Source of the DNA: Pseudorhizobium pelagicum
Lineage (GTDB): Bacteria; Pseudomonadota; Alphaproteobacteria; Rhizobiales; Rhizobiaceae
Reading direction: 5' to 3'
Length of the DNA stretch: 64,000 bases
Assembly: GCA_000722615.1 (NCBI GenBank)
Contig: JOKI01000016.1
Span: 1 to 64,000 of the forward strand
The notes beneath the pieces were generated by a model. The model ran no database searches and was not told where the DNA came from. It saw nothing but the letters and a program-made list of their open reading frames with translations. Below, one piece after another: positions 1 to 9,203 of the stretch (positions are counted from its first letter, which is position 1; each line of letters opens with the position of its first letter). A program made the translations under genes and the position numbers.

Positions 1-59
1 AGGAACAGCCGACGGTGCGGACGATAGTAGGCGGCGAATCGGCGAAGGATATCGGTCAT
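1..59 (-). CDS. start of an ABC exporter-like protein (partial, runs off the left edge)
   Basis: Only the first 20 codons lie in the window. They read MTDILRRFAAYYRPHRRLFL, which resembles the N-terminus of fused permease/ATPase ABC exporters, where a short Arg/Tyr-rich cytoplasmic stretch precedes the first membrane helix. The ATG at 59 follows the fhuB stop by about 30 bases on the same strand, so it may be the last gene of the iron-uptake operon. Exporters of this type do occur beside siderophore uptake genes. The family call rests on 20 residues and is tentative. Confidence 0.45.
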   Translation of the reverse strand, partial: MTDILRRFAAYYRPHRRLF

Positions 60-92
60 CTGTCCTGCTTTGATGGCGTCACCTCGGCGCAC

Positions 93-2084
93 TCACGCCG
101 GCGCCCTGCGGCTCAGCAGCCACAGGAGATAGGGACCGCTGATCAGGGCGGCGAAAAGCCCCAGCGGGATCTGATAGGGATAAATTACCAGCCGCGAAAG
201 CCAGTCGGCAGCAATCAGGATCGCCGCCCCGAGGATCAGCGATGCAGCAAGCTGATGCCCCGGCCGCTGGAACCCCGCGATCCGCGCAAGATGCGGCGCG
301 ACCAGCCCCGTCAGGCTGAGCGGCCCGACGATGAAGGAGCCCGCCGCCGTCAACAGCGCCGCAAGCACGGCAAGCGACAGCCTCGCCCTGGCGACGGAAA
401 GCCCGAGCGAACGCCCCACCTGCGCGCCGAGCGGCAGGAGCGCCAGCCAGCGCCCCGCAAACAGCAGCGGCAGGACCAGCAGGGCCAGCGCGGCCATCGC
501 AACGCCTGCCTGCAGCGGCCCGGCAGTGTTGGTCGACCCGGAAATCCAGGTGAGCAGGATGAAGCTGCGCATGTCCCCCTGCGCCAGCACCAGCGTGATC
601 AGCGCCATCGAAAGGGCGCCCAGCGCGACGCCGGCCAGGAGCACCCGCTCCGGCGAAAACCCGGTGCGCGCTGTCAGTGCCATGATCAGCAGAAAGCTCG
701 CGAGCGCCCCGAGCGCCATGCTGGCCAGCATGACCGGCAGGGAGGGAAACGCGACCAGGAACAGCGCCACCGTCAGCCCGGCGCCACCCCCGGCACTGAC
801 GCCCAGAACCTCCGGGCTCGCCAGCGGATTGCCGGTGATCCGCTGCATGATCAGGCCTGCTGCGGCCAGCATCGCCCCGGCGCCGCCCGCCGCGATCAGC
901 CGCGGCAGCCGGAACGGCAGGAGGCCATGGAGATCGCTGCCGAGACTGACCGTCAACCCGGCCTCGGTGGCGCCGACGACGGTGGCCAGCACGAGCAGCA
1001 CGGCAAGGAACATCACCAGCAGCATGATCCCCCTGCCCGGCCGCGACAGCCGCCGCCCGGGCAGGACGGCCGCGATCTTCGCCGTCAGAACGCTGCGCAC
1101 CCGCGGCAGAAGCAGGAGCAGCAGCGGCCCCCCGAGCAGCGCGGTCGCGGCGCCGGCCGGCGCGAGATCGGAGAAGCCCGGCCCAAGCAGCTGCATCAGC
1201 CCGTCGGCGACGAAGAGCACCCCGCCGCCAATGACGGCGGCACCACCGACCACCTCGCCCGTGGTGCGCGCCCCGCAGTAGCGGGCAAGCGCCGGCGCGA
1301 CGAGCCCGAGGAAGCCGATCACGCCGACGATCGCAATCACGGACGCCGCCAGCCACACCGCTAGCGCCAGCACCGTAAGACGGATGGCATGGATGGAAAC
1401 GCCCAGGCTGCGCGCGGCGGCATCGTCCAGCGACAGCACCCGAAGTGGCCGCATCAGCACCAGGGTCGCGATCATGCCGACGATCAGGCGGGGAAGCAGC
1501 GACAGCGCGCCGCTCCAGTCCTGCTGGCTGAGCGCGCCGGACCCCCAGATGAAGATCGACATGGCATATTCGCCGCGCGCCAGGACCACGGCCACGCTCG
1601 CCGCCGAGGCGACCATCGTCACGATCATGCCCGACAGCGCCACCGTCACCGGGTCCAGCTGCCGCCGCCAGCTGAGCGCCAGCACCAGCGCCAGAGCCCC
1701 GACGCCGCCGGCAAAGGCGGTCACTTCGCGCGGCAGGACCAGCAGGCTGGGCGAAAGGCCGAGCGCCACCGTCAGCGCCAGCTGCGCCCCGGCGGCAATC
1801 CCCAGGGTGGAGGCATCCGCGATCGGATTGCGCAGCACGTGCTGCAGCAAGGCACCCGAAAGTCCGAGCGCGGCCCCGGCGAGAACGGCGACGACTGCCC
1901 GCGGCATCAGGCTGTGCCAGAGAAGGATGGAGCGCAGCGCCTGCGCCGCGGCGGGCGGCCCGGGAACGGCTGGCATCAGCAGCACCAGCAGCAAGAGCAT
2001 CCCCAGGCATCCGGCGATGACCACCCCGCCACCGATGGCCAGCCTCTGCCGTGACGGTGCGGTCATTTCAGTCGTTGCGGGCAT
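93..2084 (-). CDS. fhuB: Fe(3+)-hydroxamate ABC transporter permease, fused double-length FhuB
   Basis: This 663-residue inner-membrane protein is two FecCD-type permease halves of about 330 residues each in one chain, the arrangement typical of FhuB. Each half carries the family pattern of a small Ala/Leu-rich helix set followed by a GxxLQ-type segment (for example ALLQHVLRNPIADASTLGI near residue 80, and a second copy GLIMQRITGNPLASPEVLGV near residue 410). It would form the whole channel for a ferric hydroxamate delivered by the upstream binding protein and powered by the upstream ATPase. The start overlaps the end of the binding-protein gene by 17 bases and follows an AAGGG sequence; an ATG at 2066 is the alternative. 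The substrate cannot be read from sequence. Confidence 0.9.
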   Translation of the reverse strand: MPATTEMTAPSRQRLAIGGGVVIAGCLGMLLLLVLLMPAVPGPPAAAQALRSILLWHSLMPRAVVAVLAGAALGLSGALLQHVLRNPIADASTLGIAAGAQLALTVALGLSPSLLVLPREVTAFAGGVGALALVLALSWRRQLDPVTVALSGMIVTMVASAASVAVVLARGEYAMSIFIWGSGALSQQDWSGALSLLPRLIVGMIATLVLMRPLRVLSLDDAAARSLGVSIHAIRLTVLALAVWLAASVIAIVGVIGFLGLVAPALARYCGARTTGEVVGGAAVIGGGVLFVADGLMQLLGPGFSDLAPAGAATALLGGPLLLLLLPRVRSVLTAKIAAVLPGRRLSRPGRGIMLLVMFLAVLLVLATVVGATEAGLTVSLGSDLHGLLPFRLPRLIAAGGAGAMLAAAGLIMQRITGNPLASPEVLGVSAGGGAGLTVALFLVAFPSLPVMLASMALGALASFLLIMALTARTGFSPERVLLAGVALGALSMALITLVLAQGDMRSFILLTWISGSTNTAGPLQAGVAMAALALLVLPLLFAGRWLALLPLGAQVGRSLGLSVARARLSLAVLAALLTAAGSFIVGPLSLTGLVAPHLARIAGFQRPGHQLAASLILGAAILIAADWLSRLVIYPYQIPLGLFAALISGPYLLWLLSRRAPA

Positions 2085-2967
2085 GCAGCAGCCCTTCCGT
2101 CAGCAGATCGGCAAAGCGTGCGGCCGCCGGCAGCGCGCCATAGGGATTGACCGAACCGAGCGTGAGCACGCGCCCTGCCCTCACCGGCGGCAGCGCGTTC
2201 CAGAAGGCGCTGGCCGACAGCGTCTCCGGCACGTCCGCCGGATGCGGCGGAATGAGGAGGATCCAGGCGTCCGGCATCGTCGCCAGCGTCTCGATGCCGA
2301 TCGGCGCCATCGCCGAATAGGCGGTGGCACCCGCCCATGCATTGTCCAGCCCGAGCCGCGCCAGCACCTCTGCGAACATGCTGTCGCTGCCGAAGACGCG
2401 GTAATGCCGCGCATCGCCGAGATTGATCGGCAGCATGGGCCGACCATCGCCGCCGGACGCGAGGATCTGCCGCTGGCGCTCCAGCTGTGCCTCGGTCGTT
2501 TCCACCAGCTGCCGGCCGGTCTCCAGACCAAGCCGCGCGCCCATGGCGCGGGCCGCCTCCGCCGCAAGAGCGAAAGGACTCTGACCCGGCACATAGACCG
2601 AATGCGTCTCCACCGGCGCGATGCGGCTCAGCGACGGCGCGCTCGAGGCGTAGAAGTTGGAGTTGAAGATCAGGTCAGGCCGGGCGTGGATCAGCGCCTC
2701 GAAATTGGCCGTGCCGCGCAGGCCGAGATCGCGGACCTCCGCCGGCACCGGCGGCGTCACCGCGACCTCGCGGAACTGCCGCAGCTCGGCACCGGCAACG
2801 ACATTTGCCTTCATCGCCAGCAGCGTTTCCAGGAGCGCCCAGTCGAGGGTCGCGACGCGCGGCCCCTGGACTGTCGGCGCGGCATGCATGGCAGTCGGCA
2901 CCGCAAGTACTGCGGACAGTCCCGCGAGAAGATGCCGCCGCGTCCATGGAGAGGGTGCAGCGCTCAC
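2068..2967 (-). CDS. fhuD: iron-siderophore ABC transporter substrate-binding protein (FhuD-like)
   Basis: This 299-residue periplasmic binding protein should carry the ferric siderophore from the outer-membrane receptor to FhuB. I chose the GTG at 2967 because it overlaps the ATPase stop as GTGA, and because the frame from there opens with a twin-arginine-like signal (WTRRHLLAGL, then a hydrophobic run ending near AMHA). The frame stays open upstream into the ATPase gene, but that part is antisense-like filler. The mature part opens with a VATLDWALLETLLAM segment and contains the RPDLIFNS motif usual in class III (FecB/TroA-like) binding proteins. Hydroxamate specificity is inferred from the fused permease next door. 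Confidence 0.85.
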   Translation of the reverse strand: MSAAPSPWTRRHLLAGLSAVLAVPTAMHAAPTVQGPRVATLDWALLETLLAMKANVVAGAELRQFREVAVTPPVPAEVRDLGLRGTANFEALIHARPDLIFNSNFYASSAPSLSRIAPVETHSVYVPGQSPFALAAEAARAMGARLGLETGRQLVETTEAQLERQRQILASGGDGRPMLPINLGDARHYRVFGSDSMFAEVLARLGLDNAWAGATAYSAMAPIGIETLATMPDAWILLIPPHPADVPETLSASAFWNALPPVRAGRVLTLGSVNPYGALPAAARFADLLTEGLLHARND

Positions 2968-3758
2968 AGCAGATAACTGACCGGTTGCCGGCGATTGGGA
3001 TGCCGGAACACCCCCATGCCGACGCCGAAGATGCGGGCCAGCGCCTCCTCCTGCATGATCTCCTCCGGCGTGCCGCTCATCAGCACGCGACCGCCGTTGA
3101 GGGCGGTGATCGTATCGCAGTAGCGGGCGGCCAGATTGATATCGTGCAGCACGACGATCACCGTCAGCCCGCGCTCCTCGGCGAGCGTGCGCACCAGCGA
3201 GAGGACGCCGGCCTGGTGGGCGAGATCGAGCGCCGAGGTCGGCTCGTCCAGGATCAGGCATCGGGCGTCCTGGGCCAGCATCATGGCAATCCAGGCGCGC
3301 TGCCTTTCGCCGCCGGACATGCCGTCAACCCGCCGGTCGGCGAAGGTCTTCAGATCTGTGCGGGCGATCGCCCCCTCCACCGCCCGCCGGTCGTCGGCGC
3401 CGAAGCGGCCGAGCGTCCCATGCCAGGGAAAGCGACCCAGCGTCACCAGTTCGCGCACCGTCATGCCGTCCGCACCGGGCGTGAACTGCGGCATGTAGGC
3501 GACGTGACGGGCAAAGGCGCGATTGCTCCACGCCCGTGCCGACCGGCCGTTCCAGGCAATCTCGCCGGAGCTCGGATCGATCTGCCGCGCGATGATCCTG
3601 AGCAGGCTGCTCTTGCCGGAGCCATTCGGCCCGACGAGCCCACAGACCCGTCCGGCACCGACATCGAGGTCGATGCCGGAGAGGATCGTCTTGCCGTCCG
3701 CCGCGAAGCCGATGCCTCTCAGCGACAGGAAACTCTCCGGCACGCCCTGCTCAACCAT
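2964..3758 (-). CDS. fhuC: iron-siderophore ABC transporter ATP-binding protein (FhuC-like)
   Basis: This 264-residue ATPase of the FepC/FhuC group drives import through FhuB. Visible motifs are Walker A GPNGSGKS (residues 43-50), the signature MSGGERQR (about 147-154), Walker B CLILDEP (about 167-173) and a switch histidine in VVLHDIN. The gene sits 12 bases after the receptor gene and its stop overlaps the binding-protein start by four bases, so receptor, ATPase, binding protein and permease form one operon. Confidence 0.92.
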   Translation of the reverse strand: MVEQGVPESFLSLRGIGFAADGKTILSGIDLDVGAGRVCGLVGPNGSGKSSLLRIIARQIDPSSGEIAWNGRSARAWSNRAFARHVAYMPQFTPGADGMTVRELVTLGRFPWHGTLGRFGADDRRAVEGAIARTDLKTFADRRVDGMSGGERQRAWIAMMLAQDARCLILDEPTSALDLAHQAGVLSLVRTLAEERGLTVIVVLHDINLAARYCDTITALNGGRVLMSGTPEEIMQEEALARIFGVGMGVFRHPNRRQPVSYLL

Positions 3759-3770
3759 GTATATCCTTGC

Positions 3771-5933
3771 CTACCACGTCTTGCTCAGCTTGAACGTCAC
3801 GGTGCGCGCCTCGCCGTAGCCGCAGGCCCCGACGCCGCCGCAGCTTTCGACATAGTCCTTGTCGAACAGGTTCGCGACATTGAGGGAGGCGGTCCAGTCG
3901 TTCTTCTGGTAGCGGATCGCCGCGTCGACGAGCGTCGCATCCGGCACCTTGAGCGTATTTGCCTCGTCGGCGAAGGATTCACCCTTGTAGCGCAGTCCGG
4001 CGCCGATGCTGAGCCCGTTGAGCGTCTCGTTGGTAAAGGCATAGTCCAGCCACAGCGAGGCCGTCACGTCGGGGACGATATAGGGCGTATTGCCAACCAG
4101 CGCCGGGTTCGGTGCGTTTTCCGTCACCTCGACATCCGCATAGGTGAAGGAGCCGAGCATGCGCCAGTTGTCGTTGAGGTTGACCTTGCCCTCGAGCTCG
4201 ACGCCCTGCGAGCGGACCTCCCCGAGCTGGTCCTGCCAGGGCGCAACGGCCACCGAGACGACGTTGTTCTGCTTGTTGATGTGGAAGACCGCGGCCGTGA
4301 ACGAGGCATCCAGGAAGCCCGGCTCGAACTTGACGCCCGCCTCGAACTGCTCTCCCTCTTCCGGCACCAGCGGTCCCTGCAGGCCCATACCCACCAGCGG
4401 GTTGAAGAAGGTCGCGGCGCTGACATAGGGCGTCACGCCGTTGTCGAACTCATAGGCAAGGCCGGCACGGCCGCTCCATGCCCCCTGCGAGCTGTCGTAG
4501 TCTTCGTTCGCCGCCAGCCGGTCGTCCATCTGCGTGTGGACGAAGTCGTAGCGGCCGTTCAGCGTGACGATCCAGCCGCCGCCGAAGCGGATCTGGTCCT
4601 GGGCGTAGAGGCCCAGCTGGTTCATCTTCAGCTCCTGGTCGTAGAGCGGGTTGAGGTTCGGCTGCGGCAGGCCGTAGACGGGATTGGTCGGGCTGATCGA
4701 ACTGGCGCCGAACAGCGAGTTCTGCACGTTGTCGAGCCGGTAGTAGCGGTAGTCGATACCGGCCCGCACGGCGTGTTCGGCGCCGCCCAGATCGAACCTG
4801 TTCTCGACCCGGTTGTCCCACGCCACCGTATCGGCCGACGTGTCGCCCTCGAACCCGATGCGGTTCAGCGCGTAGTAGCCGGGGTCTGCCGGATTGGTGG
4901 TGTTCACATAGAGATAGGGATACGGGCCGGTCTCGTATTTGTCCAAATGGCCGTAGCGGAAGTTGGAGGTGACGTTCCAGCCGTTGTCGAACGTATGATC
5001 GAACTCGAAGCCGATCATCTGCTGGTCGTATCGGCCCGTGTCGAGATCCGGCTCGCCGAAGAAGGCCTCGCGATCGATGCGCCCGAAGGGAGCGTCCACC
5101 ACCGTCCCGACATAGGGCAGGAAGCCGTTGCTCGAATGCACCTGGTCGAGCGCGCCGGCATAGCCCCACAGCGTCAGGCTCGTCGCATCGTCCGGCGCGA
5201 TCGTCAGCTGCGGCATCACGAAGCCGCGCAGGTCTTCGGAATAATCCGAATAATTGTCGCCGCCGGCGATCTTGCCGGTCAGGCGATAGCTCATCGTCCC
5301 GTCTTCGCGGACTTCATCGGAGAAATCGAAGCCGAAGAAGGCATTGCCGTTCGAGTTGATCCCCGTCTCGGTCAGGTAGAGCGGATCGTCGGTTGGCCGC
5401 TTGCGGATCATGTTGACGATGCCGCCGGCATTGGCGCCGCCGTAGAGAACCGACGCCGGTCCCTTCAGCACGTCGACCCGCTCCAGCATGAAGGGATCGA
5501 TCTGGAAGCCACCGAAGCCATAGCTGAACAGGTTCAGGTCATCGAAATAGACGCCGGTCTGCGTCGCGTTGAAGCCGCGGATGAAATACCAGTCGGTATC
5601 GGGGTCGCTGCCATAGGGCTGCGCCACCACACCCGGTGTATAGCGCAGGAGTTCGTCCACCTTGTTGGTGATGCCGCGGTCCTGGAATTCCTGCTGGCCG
5701 ATGACGGACACCGACTGCGGGATCTCGCTGAGCGGCGTGTTGCCTTTGGAGCCGGCCGACGAGGTCTTGGCAACATACCCCCTGACCGGCGCGACGGCGG
5801 ACGGACTGCCCTGCCCCTCAATCACGATCGTCTCGAGTTGCGTGTCCTGCGCCAGAGCCGGGACGGCTGCCGTCATCACCGCCATGGCCGCCCCTGCCTT
5901 CAACAGCACCTTCATCGCCTTCAAATCACTCAT
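3771..5933 (-). CDS. TonB-dependent siderophore receptor (FhuA/FoxA type)
   Basis: This 720-residue outer-membrane receptor begins with a signal peptide ending near AVPALAQ. A TonB-box-like stretch (LETIVIEG) follows, then a plug domain (about residues 60-170, with IPQSVSVIGQQ and the GPASVLYG motif), a 22-strand-type barrel and a terminal aromatic residue (TFKLSKTW). These features match the TonB-dependent siderophore receptor family, which imports ferric hydroxamates and similar chelates with TonB energy. It is the first structural gene of the iron operon, 142 bases after the AraC regulator. Met1 and Met7 are both possible starts. The actual ligand is unknown. Confidence 0.92.
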   Translation of the reverse strand: MSDLKAMKVLLKAGAAMAVMTAAVPALAQDTQLETIVIEGQGSPSAVAPVRGYVAKTSSAGSKGNTPLSEIPQSVSVIGQQEFQDRGITNKVDELLRYTPGVVAQPYGSDPDTDWYFIRGFNATQTGVYFDDLNLFSYGFGGFQIDPFMLERVDVLKGPASVLYGGANAGGIVNMIRKRPTDDPLYLTETGINSNGNAFFGFDFSDEVREDGTMSYRLTGKIAGGDNYSDYSEDLRGFVMPQLTIAPDDATSLTLWGYAGALDQVHSSNGFLPYVGTVVDAPFGRIDREAFFGEPDLDTGRYDQQMIGFEFDHTFDNGWNVTSNFRYGHLDKYETGPYPYLYVNTTNPADPGYYALNRIGFEGDTSADTVAWDNRVENRFDLGGAEHAVRAGIDYRYYRLDNVQNSLFGASSISPTNPVYGLPQPNLNPLYDQELKMNQLGLYAQDQIRFGGGWIVTLNGRYDFVHTQMDDRLAANEDYDSSQGAWSGRAGLAYEFDNGVTPYVSAATFFNPLVGMGLQGPLVPEEGEQFEAGVKFEPGFLDASFTAAVFHINKQNNVVSVAVAPWQDQLGEVRSQGVELEGKVNLNDNWRMLGSFTYADVEVTENAPNPALVGNTPYIVPDVTASLWLDYAFTNETLNGLSIGAGLRYKGESFADEANTLKVPDATLVDAAIRYQKNDWTASLNVANLFDKDYVESCGGVGACGYGEARTVTFKLSKTW

Positions 5934-5984
5934 CGTCTTCGTCTATCCCCGCCTCTGCCGCAGTCCCTGGCCGCACCTGAAAAC

Positions 5985-6011
5985 TAAAGATGAGCGGCTA
6001 ACTCATCTTTA
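5985..6011. promoter_or_regulatory. perfect 10-bp inverted repeat between the AraC regulator and the receptor gene
   Basis: Arms TAAAGATGAG (5985-5994) and CTCATCTTTA (6002-6011) are exact complements around a 7-base spacer, about 50 bases upstream of the receptor start. It could be an operator for the AraC regulator or an iron repressor. On the minus strand the stem is followed by GTTTTC, so a weak terminator for the AraC gene is the alternative. Confidence 0.5.
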
Positions 6012-6075
6012 TGATCCGGGCTTGAACGTATCTGCGACTTTTGAAGGATCCCGGCAAAATCTGCGGTTTTTCGCC

Positions 6076-6969
6076 TTATTTGTGCGCCCTGCGCCAATGC
6101 GCAGGCGTCGCCCCAGTCATCTGCCGGAAGATCCGCGTGAAATGGGCCTGGTCGGCAAAGCCCGTTTCCGCGGCCACATCGCTTAAGGACTTGTCATCGG
6201 ACAGGAGCAACTGCTGCGCGCGCTGGATGCGCATCCTCATCTGCCATTGATGGGGAAGGGTTCCCGTGGAGGCTTTAAACGCACGGCTGAAGTGGGACTG
6301 CGAAAGTCCGGTCAATCCGGCCAGCTCTTCAAGACGGATGCTGCGCAGGCAGTTGCTCTCCATGAATTCGAGCGCCCGCCTCAACTGCCAGGAGGCCAGG
6401 GCGCTGCGCTGCCGCGGCACCGCAGGACCGAGCTTCATCGCGTCGATGATCAGCGCCAGCGCCAGACTGTCACCGTAGAGATCGTGCAGGGGTCGCGCGG
6501 TGACGCATTCGGTTGCAATCAGCTGACCCAATGCGACGATCCTTGGGTCACTGAAGAGCAGGCGCGGTTCAGCAAGGCGCCTTGGATCAAGATCCTCACC
6601 AAGTCGCTGCAAAAGTGTCTGGGCGTCAAAATGCAGATCGAGATGACGCATGTATCGAACACCAATGACGTCAACCCAAAGATCCATCCCCGCCGGCACG
6701 TAGGATATCGGCCGTTGATAGGGATCATGCGGCAGAGCTGCGCCATTGGCGGTCATTTTCACCAACGGACGGTCATCGCCCTCCACATCCAGCAGAATGA
6801 ACAGCCGCGGATCCTGGGCAAGGTAGTAACCCCCGGCGTAATGCGTACATTGAACCTCGGTCAGGTCAGCGATGATGCCATTCCATTGGCGGCTGTGAAT
6901 CTTGCCCACCACCTTGAAGCCGTCGATACGATTGTTCATTCGGGGCTGAAATGTCACCGTGGAGGCCAT
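6076..6969 (-). CDS. AraC-family regulator of the adjacent siderophore receptor (PchR-like role)
   Basis: This is a 297-residue protein with a C-terminal AraC/XylS double helix-turn-helix (about residues 195-295), including LAGLTGLSQSHFSRAFKAS and the second helix pair SDVAAETGFADQAHFTRIFR. The N-terminal 190 residues are a ligand-sensing part I cannot assign further. It lies immediately upstream of the TonB-dependent receptor on the same strand. Known relatives (PchR, AlcR, RhrA) sense an internalised siderophore and switch on the cognate receptor and transporter; that role is inferred here from position. The inverted repeat at 5985-6011 is a candidate target. Confidence 0.85.
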   Translation of the reverse strand: MASTVTFQPRMNNRIDGFKVVGKIHSRQWNGIIADLTEVQCTHYAGGYYLAQDPRLFILLDVEGDDRPLVKMTANGAALPHDPYQRPISYVPAGMDLWVDVIGVRYMRHLDLHFDAQTLLQRLGEDLDPRRLAEPRLLFSDPRIVALGQLIATECVTARPLHDLYGDSLALALIIDAMKLGPAVPRQRSALASWQLRRALEFMESNCLRSIRLEELAGLTGLSQSHFSRAFKASTGTLPHQWQMRMRIQRAQQLLLSDDKSLSDVAAETGFADQAHFTRIFRQMTGATPAHWRRAHK

Positions 6970-7229
6970 AAAGTGGAGTAACAGGTGAAGCTTTCATGCG
7001 CGAGTGCGAGAACCGTGTCAATGGAAACACGCGTTGCTGGCCGCACCTGGCTGCGGCAACGCGCCCAGACGCGAGATCGGTCTCGACGGCGACGCGATTT
7101 TCCATGTGGTCCTGCGTTGCCATCTGGCCGGGCTCGATCTGGGGAACGACCGTGGCATTGGCCAGCCACATCGCATCGACGTCCGTTGGCTTGGGCTGGC
7201 CCGCCGTGCCTTGGGCAGCGTCAGCGATG

Positions 7230-7545
7230 GACTGCGGGGATTTCATGGTGGGGATCCGCTGACTGCGACGGTCTCGAAGGGATAGGAGAACGAGAGGTTG
7301 CGCTGTCCCTGGACGGTAGCGGTGAAGCCAACTCCGGCCATGGCTCGCGGCTCAACACAATTGTTTTGTGGACGCTGTCGGGAACCGAAGGCGCTACACG
7401 TCTTCAACTCGTTCATTCGGGATCCGTCGTGTCGAGGAAAGACCACGCGCATCAGGATCTGGGTACAGGTTGGAAGGCCTGCCCGGACCGGCCGGCGGGC
7501 GTGGCGGTCGAAGAGGACAATGCCGGCACGTTGAGCGACGTTGTT
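7230..7545 (+). pseudogene. remnant of an SRPBCC (AHSA1-like) domain protein
   Basis: In one frame from about 7352 to 7530 the DNA reads a stretch containing IVLWTLSGTEGATRLQLVHS and later GTGWKACPDRPAGVAVEED. This matches the end of AHSA1/SRPBCC domains, where a WTL..EGGTRL..HSGF block precedes a GWK...LD.LA helix. The upstream half is spread over other frames and has no usable start. The remaining sequence from 6970 to 7627 shows no intact gene on either strand. The MFS gene that follows has its own Shine-Dalgarno. Confidence 0.45.
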
Positions 7546-7627
7546 GGAGCCGGGTCGTGGGCTATGAGTACAAGGGGAGCCGCGCAACTGATGGGCGCGC
7601 CAGCCGAACCGTCGGAGGAGAAACAGC

Positions 7628-8842
7628 ATGCCTCAGGAGACCTATCGTTGGGTCATCGTTGCCGCTGGCGGCCTGCTCGGCTGCATGGCGATTGGATCAA
7701 TGTTCACGCTGCCGGTCTTGATCCGTCCAATCGTGGAGAATACCGGCTGGTCGGTGACGGGCATTTCCACAGCCATGACGATCGCCTTTGTCGCCATGGC
7801 GCTTGGCAGCATGGCGTTTGGCTCGCTTTCTGACCATATCGGCGCCCGACCCGTCGTCCTGATGGGATCAGGGGCCTTGGCGGCCAGCCTCGCCTGGGCC
7901 AGCCGCGCCACATCGATGCTGGAATTTCAGCTGATTTTCGGTCTCGTGGTCGGCCTGTCGATCGCAGCGATCCTACCGCCGTTGATGGCGTCGGTCATGG
8001 GCTGGTTCGACACCCATCGCAGCCTCGCCGTGTCACTCGTATCAGCCGGAATGGGCATGGCGCCGATGACTGTCTCGCCCTTCGCGGCGTGGCTCGTCTC
8101 CAACTATGACTGGCGGTTCTCATTGCTTGCAATTGCCGGTCTTGCCGCAATCACCATGATTCCGCTCGCCCTCCTCATCCGCCGGCCGCCGGCGCTTCCG
8201 GAGGAAGAGCGTTCGCCGATGCCGACGACTGGGGCACGTGCGCCGATGTCTGTTGGCGCGGCGTTGACGTCGTCGCCGTTCATCGTACTGATGCTGACCA
8301 ACTTCTTCTGCTGCGCCACCCATTCCGGTCCAATCTTCCATACGGTCGGCTACGCCGTAAGCTGTGGGATACCACTCGTCGCCGCTGTCACGATCTACAG
8401 TGTCGAAGGGCTTGCCGGGCTTGGGGGGCGGGTGGCGTTTGGCATCATGGGAGATCGATTTGGCGCCAAGAACATCCTTGTGCTCGGGCTGCTGGCCCAG
8501 GCAATTGTGGCGTTCTTCTTCTTCTTTGCACGTCAGTTGGAGAGCTTCTACGCCATCGCCGCCATGTTCGGCTTCATCTATGCCGGGGTCATGCCGCTTT
8601 ATGCGGTGCTGGCCCGGGAGAATTTCCCGCAGAGGATGATGGGAACCATTGTCGGAGGTACCGGCATGGCGGGCGGACTGGGCATGGCGCTTGGCCCCTG
8701 GGCGGGAGGCCTGGTCTACGACACCTTCGCGACCTACAGCTGGCTTTACCTCGGCGCCTGCGGCCTGGGCCTTGGAGCTTTCTTGATCGCGTTGACTTTC
8801 AGACCTTTCCCGCGAACGCAAGCGCAGGCAAACATCGCTTGA
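7628..8842 (+). CDS. MFS transporter, OFA/monocarboxylate-like
   Basis: This 404-residue membrane protein has about 12 hydrophobic segments in two halves. The cytoplasmic loop between helices 2 and 3 carries GSLSDHIGARPVV, the classical MFS signature, and the second half repeats it as FGIMGDRFGAKNIL. The overall pattern (N-terminal RWVIVAAGGLLGCMAIGS, long GMAPMTVSPFAAWLV helix) is that of the oxalate/formate and monocarboxylate transporter subgroup. A GGAGGAGAA Shine-Dalgarno lies at the right distance from the ATG. No metabolic gene adjoins it, so the substrate is open. Confidence 0.82.
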   Translation: MPQETYRWVIVAAGGLLGCMAIGSMFTLPVLIRPIVENTGWSVTGISTAMTIAFVAMALGSMAFGSLSDHIGARPVVLMGSGALAASLAWASRATSMLEFQLIFGLVVGLSIAAILPPLMASVMGWFDTHRSLAVSLVSAGMGMAPMTVSPFAAWLVSNYDWRFSLLAIAGLAAITMIPLALLIRRPPALPEEERSPMPTTGARAPMSVGAALTSSPFIVLMLTNFFCCATHSGPIFHTVGYAVSCGIPLVAAVTIYSVEGLAGLGGRVAFGIMGDRFGAKNILVLGLLAQAIVAFFFFFARQLESFYAIAAMFGFIYAGVMPLYAVLARENFPQRMMGTIVGGTGMAGGLGMALGPWAGGLVYDTFATYSWLYLGACGLGLGAFLIALTFRPFPRTQAQANIA

Positions 8843-8907
8843 AGGGCCGCACAGGCCGCCTCCGCCCCGTTTGTCTCCGACAACTGGATCATCAAGGGAG
8901 AAATGAC

Positions 8908-9078
8908 ATGAGCGACGCCTACCCGGCTTCGCCCTCCTCCCCCGCGACGTGACCCATGGCATCTGTCGGCGCGTCCATGGCACTTATCTGATCGCCTACC
9001 GCGTCGAAACCGAGGGTGATCATCGTCCATGTCCTGGATGGCGCCACCGGCTATGGCGCCATCCTGTTCAGTGATTAG
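8908..9078 (+). pseudogene. frameshifted ParE/RelE-type toxin remnant
   Basis: Two frames together give the C-terminal half of a ParE/RelE toxin. From about 8940 one frame reads RDVTHGICRRVHGTYLIAYR and continues VETE. A one-base shift near 9017 then gives VIIVHVLDGATGYGAILFSD and a stop at 9076-9078. ParE-like proteins end with an Arg-rich beta strand, G.YLI.YRV, and then a V.I..VLHGARD strand, so the order fits. No antitoxin gene is recognisable upstream and no frame is open through the whole toxin. Confidence 0.5.
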
Positions 9079-9203
9079 GTTCTGCCGGCCAGTCTGGGGC
9101 GATCTCACACGCACCGGGAGCGTTTTGCGGTTGCGGTATAAGTGCCACCATCTTGCCGCTGATATCGGGCCACTGCCTGCACAGTTTCACAGCCGCCAAA
9201 TAA

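Noticed and set aside
15-2010. Long frames on both strands over the fhuB gene
   Set aside because: They are high-GC shadows of the 663-residue permease, with Arg/Gln- or Arg/Ala-biased composition.
2805-5987. A 1060-residue plus-strand frame
   Set aside because: It is antisense to the FhuC and TonB-receptor genes, is Arg/Asp/Val-rich without family features, and the minus-strand genes have clear motifs.
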